Assembly (NCBI RefSeq): GCF_017309385.1
Contig: NZ_JAFJMJ010000001.1
Coordinates: forward strand, 3,038,001-3,102,000
DNA from: Amycolatopsis sp. 195334CR
GTDB lineage: Bacteria > Actinomycetota > Actinomycetes > Mycobacteriales > Pseudonocardiaceae
Direction: 5' to 3'
DNA length: 64,000 nucleotides
The notes beneath the pieces are model-generated. The model did not search any database, was not told the origin of the DNA, and saw nothing but the letters and a program-made list of their open reading frames with translations. Position numbers and translations under genes: made by a program. Position 1 is the first letter of the stretch; each line of letters starts with the position of its first letter. Below are positions 1-10,530 of the stretch, piece after piece.

Positions 1-913
1 AGGTTCTGGTCGCCGATCCGCGACAGCGCGAACGAGTACGAAGTGTCCTCAATGGACGGATCGTGCACGACCAGGTTGTCCTCGCCGATCTCGCTGACCT
101 TGGCCACTTCGAGACCGCCCCAGCCGCCGCGCGTCACGCCGAACTCGTTCTCCGGCCCGAACCGGATCGGCTCACCGGCCTTCAGCGGGATCAGCCTGCG
201 CTGCGCCTCGTCCTTGTCCTTGAGCACCTCGAACGCGCCGTCGTTGAAGATCGGGCAGTTCTGGTAGATCTCCACCAGCGCCGAACCGCGGTGCTCGGCC
301 GCGGCCTGCAGCACCTCGGTCAGGCCCTTGCGGTCGGAGTCCAGCGCGCGGCCGACGAACGAGGCCTCCGCGCCGATCGCCAGCGACAGCGGGTTGAACG
401 GGGTGTCCAGGCTGCCCATCGGGGTGGACTTGGTGACCATGCCCGGCCCGGAGGTGGGCGAGTACTGGCCCTTGGTCAGCCCGTAGATCCGGTTGTTGAA
501 CAGCAGGATCTTCAGGTTCACGTTGCGGCGCAGGGCGTGGATCAGGTGGTTGCCGCCGATGGACAGCGCGTCGCCGTCCCCGGTCACCACCCACACCGAC
601 AGGTCCGGCCGGGTGGTGGCCAGCCCGGTGGCGATGGCGGGCGCGCGCCCGTGGATCGAGTGCATGCCGTAGGTGTTCAGGTAGTACGGGAAGCGCGACG
701 AGCAGCCGATGCCCGAGATGAACACGATGTTCTCGCGCTTGAGGCCCAGCGTCGGCAGGAACGACTGCACGGCGTTGAGCACCACGTAGTCACCGCAGCC
801 GGGGCACCAGCGGACTTCCTGGTCGCTCTTGTAGTCCTTGGCCTTCTGCGGCTCGTCGGTGGTCGGCACGCCGTCGAGGCCGCCGAGCGTGGGCAGGCCC
901 AGATCGATCGCGG

Positions 914-917
<4 letters not shown>
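1..917 (-). CDS. korB: 2-oxoglutarate:ferredoxin oxidoreductase, beta subunit (partial, 3' end outside window)
   Basis: Thiamine-diphosphate-binding subunit of the oxidoreductase that converts 2-oxoglutarate, CoA and oxidised ferredoxin to succinyl-CoA. The start ATG at 917 overlaps the korA stop in an ATGA, showing translational coupling. The translation begins MTAIDLGLPTLGG and has the family motifs WCPGCGDY near residue 37, SGIGCSSR, and a TPP-binding GDGDALSIGGNH block. The cysteines in WCPGCGD and GIGCSS are expected Fe-S ligands. About 305 codons are visible and the C-terminus lies before position 1. Could also be annotated as a generic 2-oxoacid oxidoreductase; the korA partner makes KorB most likely. 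Confidence 0.93.
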
Positions 918-2833
<1,916 letters not shown>

Positions 2834-2951
2834 GGGTCAGGGATTCCCTCTCTCCCGACTGGCAGTGCCTAGCACCGGGGATCTCACAATGCCGCCTCTA
2901 CCTCAAGGCTACTTGGAGAGCTTCTGGTGTATCTCGTGGTGTGAGCCGACT

Positions 2952-2982
2952 TACCTGTGACTCATGGTAACAGGTACCTGTG
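2952..2982. promoter_or_regulatory. Palindromic repeat upstream of korAB and of the enoyl-CoA hydratase 3' end
   Basis: The gap between korA and the neighbouring hydratase gene (2834-3011) holds a perfect 12-bp palindrome ACAGGTACCTGT (2970-2981). A second TACCTGTG copy lies at 2952-2959, and an inverted TTACC/GGTAA pair spans 2951-2969. Such clustered half-sites upstream of korAB look like a regulator operator. No regulator is identified. Confidence 0.35.
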
Positions 2983-3011
2983 GTAGCCCCGAGTGTGGCC
3001 GGTCACCCCAC

Positions 3012-3785
3012 CTACTTGATAGCGCCGGGACCTATATCGCGGCTAATGCGTGCGCGGAGCGCACCGAGCCGCCTGGCGAACTCCGGCGACTCCAAAGACT
3101 CCAGTTGGGGCGCTATCTCGATGTTGACCGCGGCTTCGTGGGACGGCTCGACGGCGGTCGCGCGCATCGATTTCTTGGTCGCGATGACGAGTTCGCGGGG
3201 TGCCTCGGCGGCCGGGCCGGCGAGTTCCACAGCGGCTTCGAGAAGTTGGTCGTGGTTCCCATCGACCGTCCGCATGGTGAGACGGGCGGCCTCGGCGGCG
3301 GCCGCGTCGAGCACTTCGCCGAACAACGTCATCGCGGTCGCGCGCTGGCTCCCGACCGCGCGCTGGAGCATCCAGGTCATGCCGCCACCCGGGTGCAGTC
3401 CGAGTTCGAGGAACCGGGCGACGAACTTCGCGCGCGGACCGGCCAGCCGGACGTCGGCGGCCAGCGCCAGGTTGAGCCCGGCGCCGACGGCGGCCCCGCC
3501 GACCGCGGCGATGGTCGGCAAGGTGCACCTGGCCACCGAGAGGAAGCCCTCGTAGATCGCCCGCAGTCCTTCTTCCTTCGCCTCGCCCAGCGCGGAGAGG
3601 TCGGCCCCGGCGCAGAAACCGGGCGGGGTGCCGGTGACCACCACGGCGTGCACGCCCTCGTCGGCCTCCGCGGCGGCGACTTCGGCGGCCAGCCGAGCGG
3701 AAAGGTCCAGGGTGAGGGCGTTGCGGGTGTCCGGGGCGTCGATGGTGAGCACGGCGACCTTGCCGCGCTTCTCGCTGCGGATCAT
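3012..3785 (-). CDS. Enoyl-CoA hydratase/isomerase family protein
   Basis: Crotonase-fold protein of 257 aa starting at the ATG at 3785 (MIRSEKRGKVAVLTID); a longer reading frame exists upstream but runs through the neighbouring regulator. Crotonase motifs are visible: the oxyanion-hole segment GFCAGADLSALGEAKE and the second oxyanion segment TIAAVGGAAVGAGLNLALAAD. It hydrates trans-2-enoyl-CoA or acts as a related CoA isomerase in fatty-acid or branched-chain breakdown. It begins 7 bp after the Lrp-type regulator stop and is probably cotranscribed with it. Substrate cannot be read from sequence. Confidence 0.88.
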   Translation of the reverse strand: MIRSEKRGKVAVLTIDAPDTRNALTLDLSARLAAEVAAAEADEGVHAVVVTGTPPGFCAGADLSALGEAKEEGLRAIYEGFLSVARCTLPTIAAVGGAAVGAGLNLALAADVRLAGPRAKFVARFLELGLHPGGGMTWMLQRAVGSQRATAMTLFGEVLDAAAAEAARLTMRTVDGNHDQLLEAAVELAGPAAEAPRELVIATKKSMRATAVEPSHEAAVNIEIAPQLESLESPEFARRLGALRARISRDIGPGAIK

Positions 3786-3792
3786 CCGTCCA

Positions 3793-4239
3793 TCATGCGC
3801 TCGGGTTCGGCGGGCGCTCCAGCAGCCTCGACAACACCACGGTGGACACGGTCCGGTCGACGATCTCCAGTCCGCGCAGGCGTTCGAGCGCGGTTTCCAG
3901 CTGGTGGATGTCCCCGGCGCGCAGGTGCACGATGGCGTCGGCGGCACCGGTGACGGTGTAGGCGGCGACCACCTCCGGCAGCGGTTCGAGGCGGGCGCGG
4001 ATGCGGGCGGGCGCGATGTTGCCCTGGCAGTGCACCTCGACGAAGGCCTCGGTGCCCCAGCCCAGCGCCTCCGGGTTGACCACCGCGGTGAACCCCTTGA
4101 GCACCCCGGTCTCCAGCAGCCGGTCGACGCGGCGCTTGACCGCGGGCGCGGACAGCCCGACCACCTTGCCGATCTCGGCGTAGCTGGATCGCGCGTTGGT
4201 CACCAGACACGAAACGATCCGCTGGTCGATGGTGTTCAT
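3793..4239 (-). CDS. Lrp/AsnC-family transcriptional regulator
   Basis: 148 aa from ATG 4239 (MNTIDQRIVSCLVTNARSS). The N-terminal winged HTH (about residues 1-60, with SYAEIGKVVGLSAPAVKRRV) is followed by an AsnC/RAM effector domain. It is divergent from the dimethylargininase-like gene with 74 bp between the starts. This is the common layout of an Lrp regulator controlling amino-acid catabolism, so arginine-derived or methylarginine control is inferred. An in-frame TTG at 4245 is a less likely start. Confidence 0.9.
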   Translation of the reverse strand: MNTIDQRIVSCLVTNARSSYAEIGKVVGLSAPAVKRRVDRLLETGVLKGFTAVVNPEALGWGTEAFVEVHCQGNIAPARIRARLEPLPEVVAAYTVTGAADAIVHLRAGDIHQLETALERLRGLEIVDRTVSTVVLSRLLERPPNPSA

Positions 4240-4313
4240 TCGCAATGTTTAGCACGAATATGCGCAAGGAACGGCGATTGCTTGCACAGTCAGGTCACCC
4301 TTACCTTGGCGCT
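4240..4313. promoter_or_regulatory. Divergent promoter/operator region, Lrp regulator versus dimethylargininase
   Basis: 74-bp intergenic region that must carry both promoters. It contains CGCAATG (4241-4247) and, further on, TGCGCAA and GATTGCTTGCA elements, i.e. several TTGC/GCAA half-sites in an AT-richer stretch. This fits an autoregulatory Lrp site but no precise operator is claimed. Confidence 0.35.
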
Positions 4314-5171
4314 ATGACGGTTGTCGATCAGGCTGTGCGGGACGCGGTGCGCGTTCCGACCACGCGCCGGTACCTCATGTGCGAGCCGCGGTACTTCGCG
4401 GTCGAGTACTCGATCAACCCCTGGATGGACCCGAGCAAACCGGCGAGCGCCGAGCGCGCCGTCGAGCAGTGGCGCGAGCTGCGGGACACCTACCGCCGCC
4501 TCGGCCACACCGTGGAGGAGATCACCCCGCAGCCGGGCCTGCCGGACATGGTCTTCTCGGCGAACTCCGGCACGGTGATCGACGGCCGCGTGCTCGGCTC
4601 GCGGTTCCGCGCGCCGCAGCGGACCGCCGAGGCCGAGCACTTCCGCCGCTGGTTCGTCGAGCACGGCTACCGCGACCTGACCATGCCGTCCAAGATCAAC
4701 GAGGCGGAGGGCGACTTCGCCTGGACCGGCCGCCTGCTGCTGGCGGGCACCGGCTTCCGCACCGATCCCGAGGCACACGGCGAGGCGCAGGAGGCGCTGG
4801 GCGTGCCGGTGGTCTCGCTGCGGTTGATCGACCCGAAGTTCTACCACCTGGACACCGCGCTCTTCGTGCTCGCGGAGGCCACCGACAGCACCCCGGCGCA
4901 GGTCGCCTACTACCCGGCGGCCTTCTCGGCGGGCTCCCTGCGCGTGCTGCGCCGGCTCTTCCCGGACGCCGTCGAAGCCACCGCCGCCGACGCCGAGTGC
5001 TTCGGCCTCAACGCGGTCTCCGACGGCCGGAACGTGGTGCTGCCGGTCGAGGCCACCGCGCTGGGCGCCCGCCTCGCCGAGCGCGGCTACGAACCGGTGT
5101 ACGTCGACATCTCGGAACTGCGCAAGGCGGGCGGCGGCCCCAAGTGCTGCACGATGGAGATCCGCAAGTAG
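4314..5171 (+). CDS. ddaH: Dimethylargininase-like amidinotransferase-superfamily hydrolase
   Basis: 285 aa from ATG 4314 (MTVVDQAVRDAVRVPTTRRY); an upstream in-frame ATG at 4245 would put the start inside the promoter gap. Members of this family hydrolyse guanidino groups, e.g. dimethylarginine to citrulline plus dimethylamine. Family features: FSANSGTVIDGRVLGSRF, the acidic NEAEGDFAWTG motif, the histidine segment FYHLDTALFVL, and a C-terminal nucleophile cysteine in GGPKCCTMEIRK. Divergent from an Lrp regulator. The exact substrate (methylarginine, arginine or another guanidine) is not certain. Confidence 0.8.
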   Translation: MTVVDQAVRDAVRVPTTRRYLMCEPRYFAVEYSINPWMDPSKPASAERAVEQWRELRDTYRRLGHTVEEITPQPGLPDMVFSANSGTVIDGRVLGSRFRAPQRTAEAEHFRRWFVEHGYRDLTMPSKINEAEGDFAWTGRLLLAGTGFRTDPEAHGEAQEALGVPVVSLRLIDPKFYHLDTALFVLAEATDSTPAQVAYYPAAFSAGSLRVLRRLFPDAVEATAADAECFGLNAVSDGRNVVLPVEATALGARLAERGYEPVYVDISELRKAGGGPKCCTMEIRK

Positions 5172-5242
5172 TCAGACGAACAGCAGGGCCAGTGCGAGCA
5201 CGCTGACGCCGATCACGGCCAGCAGCAGCGTGCCCTCCCTGG

Positions 5243-7303
5243 TCAGCGCCGGGCCGTCTCGGCGATCGCGGTGAGCGCCGCGGCACGGGAGCGCCACGAG
5301 TAGTCGGCGACCGAGGCCCGGAGCTGTTCCGGAGTGGACGAGCCGCCCCGGTGCAGGGTCTCGCGGACCGCTTCGACGAACCGGGCGTGCCCCGACGTCG
5401 CGCGCACGCGGCCGTCGTACTTCGCCAGTTCGGCGAACTCCGTGCTGACCACGGGCAGCCCGAGCGCAAGATATTCCTTGAGCTTGATGGGGTTCGAGTG
5501 GTGAATCCATGGGGTGTCCTGCCAGGGCATGAGTGCGACGTCGAAACCGGAGCCGTACGCGGGAATGGTTTCGTACGAACGGAAGCCCAGCCAGTACACG
5601 TTCGGGTACTTGTCGAAGCGGTCCATCGGGTGGCCCGAGTCGCCGATCAGCACGAGGGAGGCTTCCGGCAGCTCGGCGGCCACGCGCTCGAGCAGTTCGA
5701 AGTCGACCACGAACTCGTCCAGCGCGCCGAAGAACCCGATCCGGGGACCCGGGATCCGGCGCAGGTCGGCAGGCTGCTCGGAGACCGGCCGCGGCCGGAA
5801 GTGGTCGACGTCCACGCCGTGGTCGAGGAAGTGCGCGCGCTCGCCGGTCAGCGACCGCTCCTCGTCCATCAGGGCCTGGCTGACGTAGAGCACGGTGTCG
5901 GCGCCGCGCATCAGGCCGCGTTCCAGCTCCTGGATGGTCGCGCGGTCCGATTCGGGGAAGTCGGAGTGCCGGTCCGAGCGGTTGTAGACCAGCGAGCGGC
6001 GGGCCATCGGGCGCACCACGTCCCAGGCGGTCGGAATGGTCACCATGATCACCGGCTGCCGCAGGCCCAGCGCCCGGCTCACCGCCGTCACCTGCGCGCG
6101 CACCACGAAGGCGTTGATCCGGCGCAGCAGCGGGGAACCGTAGAACGGCAGCGGCAGCGGCGACATCACGTGGAAGTTCGGCAGCTCGGGCAGCGGCCGC
6201 CGGACCAGCATCGCCACGCTGCGCAGCTTCCGCAGGATCTTCCGGACCACCTGGGTGCTGCGGCCCGGTGACGGCATGCGCATGCCGATGCTGTTGACCA
6301 CCAGCACCTTCCGGTGCTCGGCGACCGCGCGCATCAGCTGGAAGTCGGAATGGGCCCGGTTGTGGTACCACCAGTCCTGCGCGGAGAAGCAGATGTACCC
6401 GGTGTCCTCCCCGGGCGGCGACGGCCAGCGCCGCCAGCGAACCAGGTCGCGCAGCGCGAGCCGGTGCTTCGGCCCCCGCCGGACCCGCAGCAGTTCGTTG
6501 AGCACCACGGCGAACCACATCGCCAGCGCGGCGAGCCGTCCGGCGCGCTGGCGCCGCAGGCGCACCCGGTTCGTCGTCGCCATCGACCAGAGCTCGGGCG
6601 AGGTCGACTGCTCGCCGCCGAGGTGGGTCGCCGCGGCCCGCGGGGCGAAGCGGACCGCGAACCCCGCGTCGCCCGCCCGGAGCATGTACTCGGTTTCCTC
6701 GGAGTAGAGGAAGTAGCGCTCTTCGAGGCGGCCGGTCGCGGCGAGGCACTCCCGCGAGACCAGCCACGCGGCGCCGGTCGCCCAGTCCGCCGTGCCGGGT
6801 TCGCGGTACCGGCTGTGGCGGACCACGAGCTCGCCGAAGGCCGGGACGAGCCCGGCCCTGGTGCCGCCGAGCAGCGCCTCACCCAGCGCGCGCAGGGCGG
6901 TCGGCTTGCGGCGCAGGGAGAACGCCGGGCGGCCGATCTTGTCCAGCAGCAAGGGGACCGCGATGCCGGTGCCCGGCACCTCCAGCGCCTCCCGCAGGGC
7001 CCGGATCGCGCCCGGTTCGAGCCGGATGTCCGGGTTCAGCACGAGCACGTCCGCGCCACCGGCCGCGGTGATGCCCGCGTTGACCCCGGCCGCGAAGCCG
7101 AGGTTGCCGGGCAGGCGGACGATCTCGGCCTCCGGGCAGGTGGTCGCGGCCACTTCGAGCGTGCCATCGCCGGAGTTGTTGTCCACCACGATGATCCGCG
7201 CGTCCGCGATGCCCTCCAGCGCGATCCGCACCGAACCCAGGCACTCGGCCAGCACGTCCGCGCTGTGGTAGGTCACCACCACCACGGCGAGTGGTTCGGT
7301 CAT
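5243..7303 (-). CDS. Bifunctional glycosyltransferase, N-terminal GT2 fused to C-terminal GT4
   Basis: 686 aa from ATG 7303, which overlaps the upstream wecG-like stop in an ATGA. Residues about 5-285 form a GT2 rhamnosyltransferase-like domain: VVVVTYHSADVLAECLGS, VLVLNPDIRLEPG and the acceptor motif YFLYSEETEYML. Residues about 300-686 form a GT-B domain of GT4 type with GFFGALDEFVVDFEL, VLIGDSG and NPIKLKEYLALGLPVVSTE. The two active sites on one chain suggest consecutive sugar additions on a lipid-linked glycan at the cytoplasmic membrane. Donors and acceptors cannot be inferred. Last gene of a minus-strand glycan unit. Confidence 0.88.
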   Translation of the reverse strand: MTEPLAVVVVTYHSADVLAECLGSVRIALEGIADARIIVVDNNSGDGTLEVAATTCPEAEIVRLPGNLGFAAGVNAGITAAGGADVLVLNPDIRLEPGAIRALREALEVPGTGIAVPLLLDKIGRPAFSLRRKPTALRALGEALLGGTRAGLVPAFGELVVRHSRYREPGTADWATGAAWLVSRECLAATGRLEERYFLYSEETEYMLRAGDAGFAVRFAPRAAATHLGGEQSTSPELWSMATTNRVRLRRQRAGRLAALAMWFAVVLNELLRVRRGPKHRLALRDLVRWRRWPSPPGEDTGYICFSAQDWWYHNRAHSDFQLMRAVAEHRKVLVVNSIGMRMPSPGRSTQVVRKILRKLRSVAMLVRRPLPELPNFHVMSPLPLPFYGSPLLRRINAFVVRAQVTAVSRALGLRQPVIMVTIPTAWDVVRPMARRSLVYNRSDRHSDFPESDRATIQELERGLMRGADTVLYVSQALMDEERSLTGERAHFLDHGVDVDHFRPRPVSEQPADLRRIPGPRIGFFGALDEFVVDFELLERVAAELPEASLVLIGDSGHPMDRFDKYPNVYWLGFRSYETIPAYGSGFDVALMPWQDTPWIHHSNPIKLKEYLALGLPVVSTEFAELAKYDGRVRATSGHARFVEAVRETLHRGGSSTPEQLRASVADYSWRSRAAALTAIAETARR

Positions 7304-8091
7304 CTCGTCACCCGCCGCGCCGCCGCCCCCGCCAGCAGGCGCAACGCGAACGGCGCGTCGTCGACGAAGTACCGGCGCGCCAGGCGTTTCGGCTCCAGCG
7401 CCAGCCGGTGCAGCCACTCGCCGCCCAGGCGCTGCACCCGCTCGGAGGCCCGTTTGAACTCACCGGCGGCCATCGGGATGCCCGCCCCGCAGCCGACGTA
7501 CCAGGCCTCCGGGTGCACCTCGCGCAACCGCTCGATCAGCCGCTCCTGCTTGGGGAAACCGAGTCCGACCAGCACCAGGTCCGGGTTCGCCGCCCGCACC
7601 CGGTCGATCACCTCGGCCAGTTCGGCGGGGTCGCGCTCGAACCCGAACGGCGGCGAGTGCGTGCCTGCCACCTTCAGTTCCGGGTACTGCGCGCTCAACG
7701 CGTCGGCGGCGGCCTCCGGTACCCCGGGCTCACCGCCGAGCAGGTAGATCGAGCGACCGGCGGCGGCCGCGGCGGCGGACAGCGAGAACACCAGCGAGGA
7801 GCCGGTGACGCGTTCGGGCAGGTCGTCCCCGGCCAGCCGGGCCGCCCACACCAGCGGCATGCCGTCGGCGACCACCACGTCCGCCTGCCGGATCAGCTCG
7901 GCCAGTTCGGGGCGGCGGGTGGCCGCGCGGGCGATGTCGACGTTCGCGGTGACGACCCAGCCGCCCGCACCGCGGGTCCACGCGTGGTCGACGAGTTCGA
8001 CGAGTCCGGTTTCGGTCAGCGGCGCTATTTCCAGCACACCGACCGTTACCGTTTCCTGCCTGGTTCGAACGCTGACCAGCTCAGCAGTCAT
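7300..8091 (-). CDS. WecG/TagA/CpsF family glycosyltransferase (GT26)
   Basis: 263 aa. Family blocks are present: TANVDIARAATRRPELAELI, VVADGMPLVWAARLAGD, YLLGGEPGVPEAAADAL, LVLVGLGFPKQERLI and YVGCGAGI. GT26 enzymes add N-acetylmannosamine-type residues to undecaprenyl-PP-GlcNAc in teichoic acid, ECA or capsule synthesis. Coupled by ATGA overlap to the bifunctional glycosyltransferase, so the two probably act in sequence. About 107 bp upstream separate it from the TolB-like gene. Confidence 0.92.
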   Translation of the reverse strand: MTAELVSVRTRQETVTVGVLEIAPLTETGLVELVDHAWTRGAGGWVVTANVDIARAATRRPELAELIRQADVVVADGMPLVWAARLAGDDLPERVTGSSLVFSLSAAAAAAGRSIYLLGGEPGVPEAAADALSAQYPELKVAGTHSPPFGFERDPAELAEVIDRVRAANPDLVLVGLGFPKQERLIERLREVHPEAWYVGCGAGIPMAAGEFKRASERVQRLGGEWLHRLALEPKRLARRYFVDDAPFALRLLAGAAARRVTR

Positions 8092-8198
8092 GCACGCCGC
8101 CTCGAATTCCGGGGGGTGGGGAATTGCGCGACCGCGGGATGATCAGGGGTCGCGTGGAATTTAGTCGACCCGGCCCGGAAAACGTTACAGCTTCTCGT

Positions 8199-9176
8199 TC
8201 ACCGCAATGGAACCGGAGATGAAGCTTCGGCGACGAGCAGTTCCGGCGGCGCCGATCCGTCGGCCGGAACGGTGAAGACGGAAGATTTCTGACCGTCCCC
8301 GGGAACTCGTCCATAGGCCAATCGGGTGTTGTCCAGCCAGACCGCCTGGTCGTCGATTCCGGTGGTTCCGGGAAGAACCTGCTCGTGGCGACTGGTCAGA
8401 TCGAGCACCCCCAGTTCCCATTGCCCGAAGCGCCCGACCCGCTTTTTGTACGCCACCTTGGTGCCATCGGGTGAAAGTGACGGGCATTCGGGTCCCGGTC
8501 GCACTTCCACCATGGTTCTGGTGATCAGGTCGCCTTTCACCAACCAGGTGCGGTTCTGGGAAGAAACCGTCGCGTAGAAGGTGCGGTCATCACCGGCGAC
8601 GGTCACGCCCCAGTAATTGCGGTCCGCCGAGAGCAGTGGTTCCCCGGCCACCGTGGTGGAGAAGTCCTCAAGGGACTCGACGAGCGCACCGGTGCGCAGG
8701 TCGAGCACGCCGGTGCGGGTGGAGAAGCCGCCGGGCACCGCGTACGAGTCGCCGGTGACGAACGAGGTCCACGAGACGATCTGGCCGGAGGCGGACACCC
8801 TGGCGCGGTTGGGGATCCCGGCCAGGCCGAGCGTGCGCAGGGCGCGGCCGTCCGCGCCGAGCACGGCCACCTCGTAGCTGGGACCCGGTCCGGCCAGGCG
8901 CAGGCACACCGTGGTGCCCGCCGCCGAGTAGACCCGCTGGCAGCGTTCCGCGGTGTCCTGCCGCGGCCCGTCCGGATCGGACAGCGGCACCCGCTGCACC
9001 ACGTCCCGGCCGTCGGACTGGTCGATGAACAGCAGGTCACCGGGGATGGGCGCGCCCACCGAGGCGCCCGCGCGCTCGGTGGCCGAGGTCCAGAAGACGT
9101 ACCCGCCGCCGGCCAGCACCACCAGGACCATCGCCACGATCCCCGCCCCCACGCGGTGTTCACGCAGCCAGCGCAT
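8199..9176 (-). CDS. Membrane-anchored TolB-like beta-propeller protein
   Basis: 325 aa with one N-terminal membrane segment (about residues 10-30, VGAGIVAMVLVVLAGGGYVF) and an extracytoplasmic part. That part has beta-propeller features such as CPSLSPDGTKVAYKKR, VSWTSFVTG and DDQAVWLDNTRLAYG, typical of TolB/WD40-like repeats. Its start overlaps the upstream MFS gene end by 17 bp, so the two are cotranscribed. A role at the cell surface in the glycan locus is inferred from context only; no catalytic motif is seen. Confidence 0.75.
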   Translation of the reverse strand: MRWLREHRVGAGIVAMVLVVLAGGGYVFWTSATERAGASVGAPIPGDLLFIDQSDGRDVVQRVPLSDPDGPRQDTAERCQRVYSAAGTTVCLRLAGPGPSYEVAVLGADGRALRTLGLAGIPNRARVSASGQIVSWTSFVTGDSYAVPGGFSTRTGVLDLRTGALVESLEDFSTTVAGEPLLSADRNYWGVTVAGDDRTFYATVSSQNRTWLVKGDLITRTMVEVRPGPECPSLSPDGTKVAYKKRVGRFGQWELGVLDLTSRHEQVLPGTTGIDDQAVWLDNTRLAYGRVPGDGQKSSVFTVPADGSAPPELLVAEASSPVPLR

Positions 9177-10440
9177 CCGACCTCCGCTGTCGCACCAGGA
9201 ACGCCGACCCGGCCAGCGCCAGCACGAAGGCGATGAGCACCAGCAACACCGCCGAACGCATGGTCATCGCGGCCAGCAGGAAACCGAAGGCCACCGAGGA
9301 GACCAGGCGCGCCACGGCCTGTCCGGTCTGGACCACGGCCAGTCCGCTGGCCCGCAGCGACTCCGGCACCAGCGGCCCAGCGCAGGCCATCAGCACCCCG
9401 TCCGTGGCCGCGTAGAACAGGCCGTGGCCGAGCAGCGCGGCGATCGCGACCGGGAAGCCGCCGCCGGGCACCAGCAGCACCGCGTACACCCCGAGCAGCA
9501 CCACGTGCCCGGCGAAGAACACCGGCCAGCGTCCGAACCGGTCGGCGGCCAGGCCCATCGGCACCGCCGCGGCCAGGAACACCAGCGCGGTGCCCAGCGG
9601 CAGCAGCGGCAGGAGTTCCAGCGGCACGCCGGAGGTCTTCTGCAGCACCACAAAAACGAAGGCGTCGCTGATGGTGACCAGGCCGAGCAGGCCGGCCGCG
9701 AGGGTGATCCGCCGGATGCGGCGGTCGCGCAGCAACCCGGCGCAGGCCCGCCAGGACACCGGTGAGCGCGCCGGTTTCGGGGACGGTGGTTCGTGCTCGC
9801 GGACGAAGGTCGCCAGCACGATGCAGCCCAGCACGGCGAAGCAGAAGCTGACCACAAAAACCGGGGAGGCGCCGGTGCCCAGTTCGGCCAGGATCCAGAA
9901 AGTGACCAACGGGCCGAGCAGCGCGCCGAAGGTGTCCATCGCCCGGTGCACGCCGAACGCGCGGCCGAGCCGTCCCGGCGGGGTGGCCAGGGTGATCAGC
10001 GCGTCGCGCGGCGCGGTGCGCAGGCCCTTGCCCGCGCGGTCGAAGGCGAGCACCCCGCCGATGCCCGCGCCCGAGGCGCCGACCAGCGGGAAGGCCAGTT
10101 TGGCCAGTGCCGAGGTGCCGTACCCGGCCAGGGCGACCATTTTCGGTTTGCGCAGGCGATCGGAGACAAAGCCCCCGAACAACCGCAGCATCGCGGTGGC
10201 CCCGTTGTACAGCCCGTCGAGCAGTCCGAACTGGACATAACCGAGCTGCAACGTGTACAGCAGGTAGACCGGCAGGAACGCGGTGATCATTTCGGCGGAC
10301 ACGTCGGTGAGCAGGCTGACGAACCCCAGCGCGAACACCGTGGAGGGCAGCTTTCCGCCCGCCACCGGCTTTTCGGTGACCCGTGGGCTGTTCCGCGTAG
10401 TCAGATACACCAGTCGGCGCCTTTCGTCCGGCTGTTGCAT
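9160..10440 (-). CDS. MFS transporter
   Basis: 426 aa, about 12 hydrophobic segments, with the cytoplasmic loop signature LFGGFVSDRLRKPKMVAL after TM2 and a second loop DRAGKGLRTAPRDALI. It starts with a hydrophilic 30-aa tail (MQQPDERRRLVYLTT). It is the first gene of the minus-strand group running to 5243 and shares a 90-bp divergent gap with a GT2 gene. Substrate unknown; transport of a sugar, glycolipid or small molecule linked to the glycan locus is possible. Confidence 0.85.
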   Translation of the reverse strand: MQQPDERRRLVYLTTRNSPRVTEKPVAGGKLPSTVFALGFVSLLTDVSAEMITAFLPVYLLYTLQLGYVQFGLLDGLYNGATAMLRLFGGFVSDRLRKPKMVALAGYGTSALAKLAFPLVGASGAGIGGVLAFDRAGKGLRTAPRDALITLATPPGRLGRAFGVHRAMDTFGALLGPLVTFWILAELGTGASPVFVVSFCFAVLGCIVLATFVREHEPPSPKPARSPVSWRACAGLLRDRRIRRITLAAGLLGLVTISDAFVFVVLQKTSGVPLELLPLLPLGTALVFLAAAVPMGLAADRFGRWPVFFAGHVVLLGVYAVLLVPGGGFPVAIAALLGHGLFYAATDGVLMACAGPLVPESLRASGLAVVQTGQAVARLVSSVAFGFLLAAMTMRSAVLLVLIAFVLALAGSAFLVRQRRSDALAA

Positions 10441-10530
10441 CGATTAACCGGCCCATGCCGTTATCGGCCGCCAGGTCTCGGATCGGCATCCTTCGGTAAC
10501 GGGCCGCCGAAACGACCCGATTAGCCGAGC

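Noticed and set aside
5172..5245. Short hydrophobic tail (LLLAVIGVSVLALALLFV) after the dimethylargininase gene
   Set aside because: The frame has no plausible start near it and overlaps the glycosyltransferase 3' end; I cannot support a separate membrane protein.
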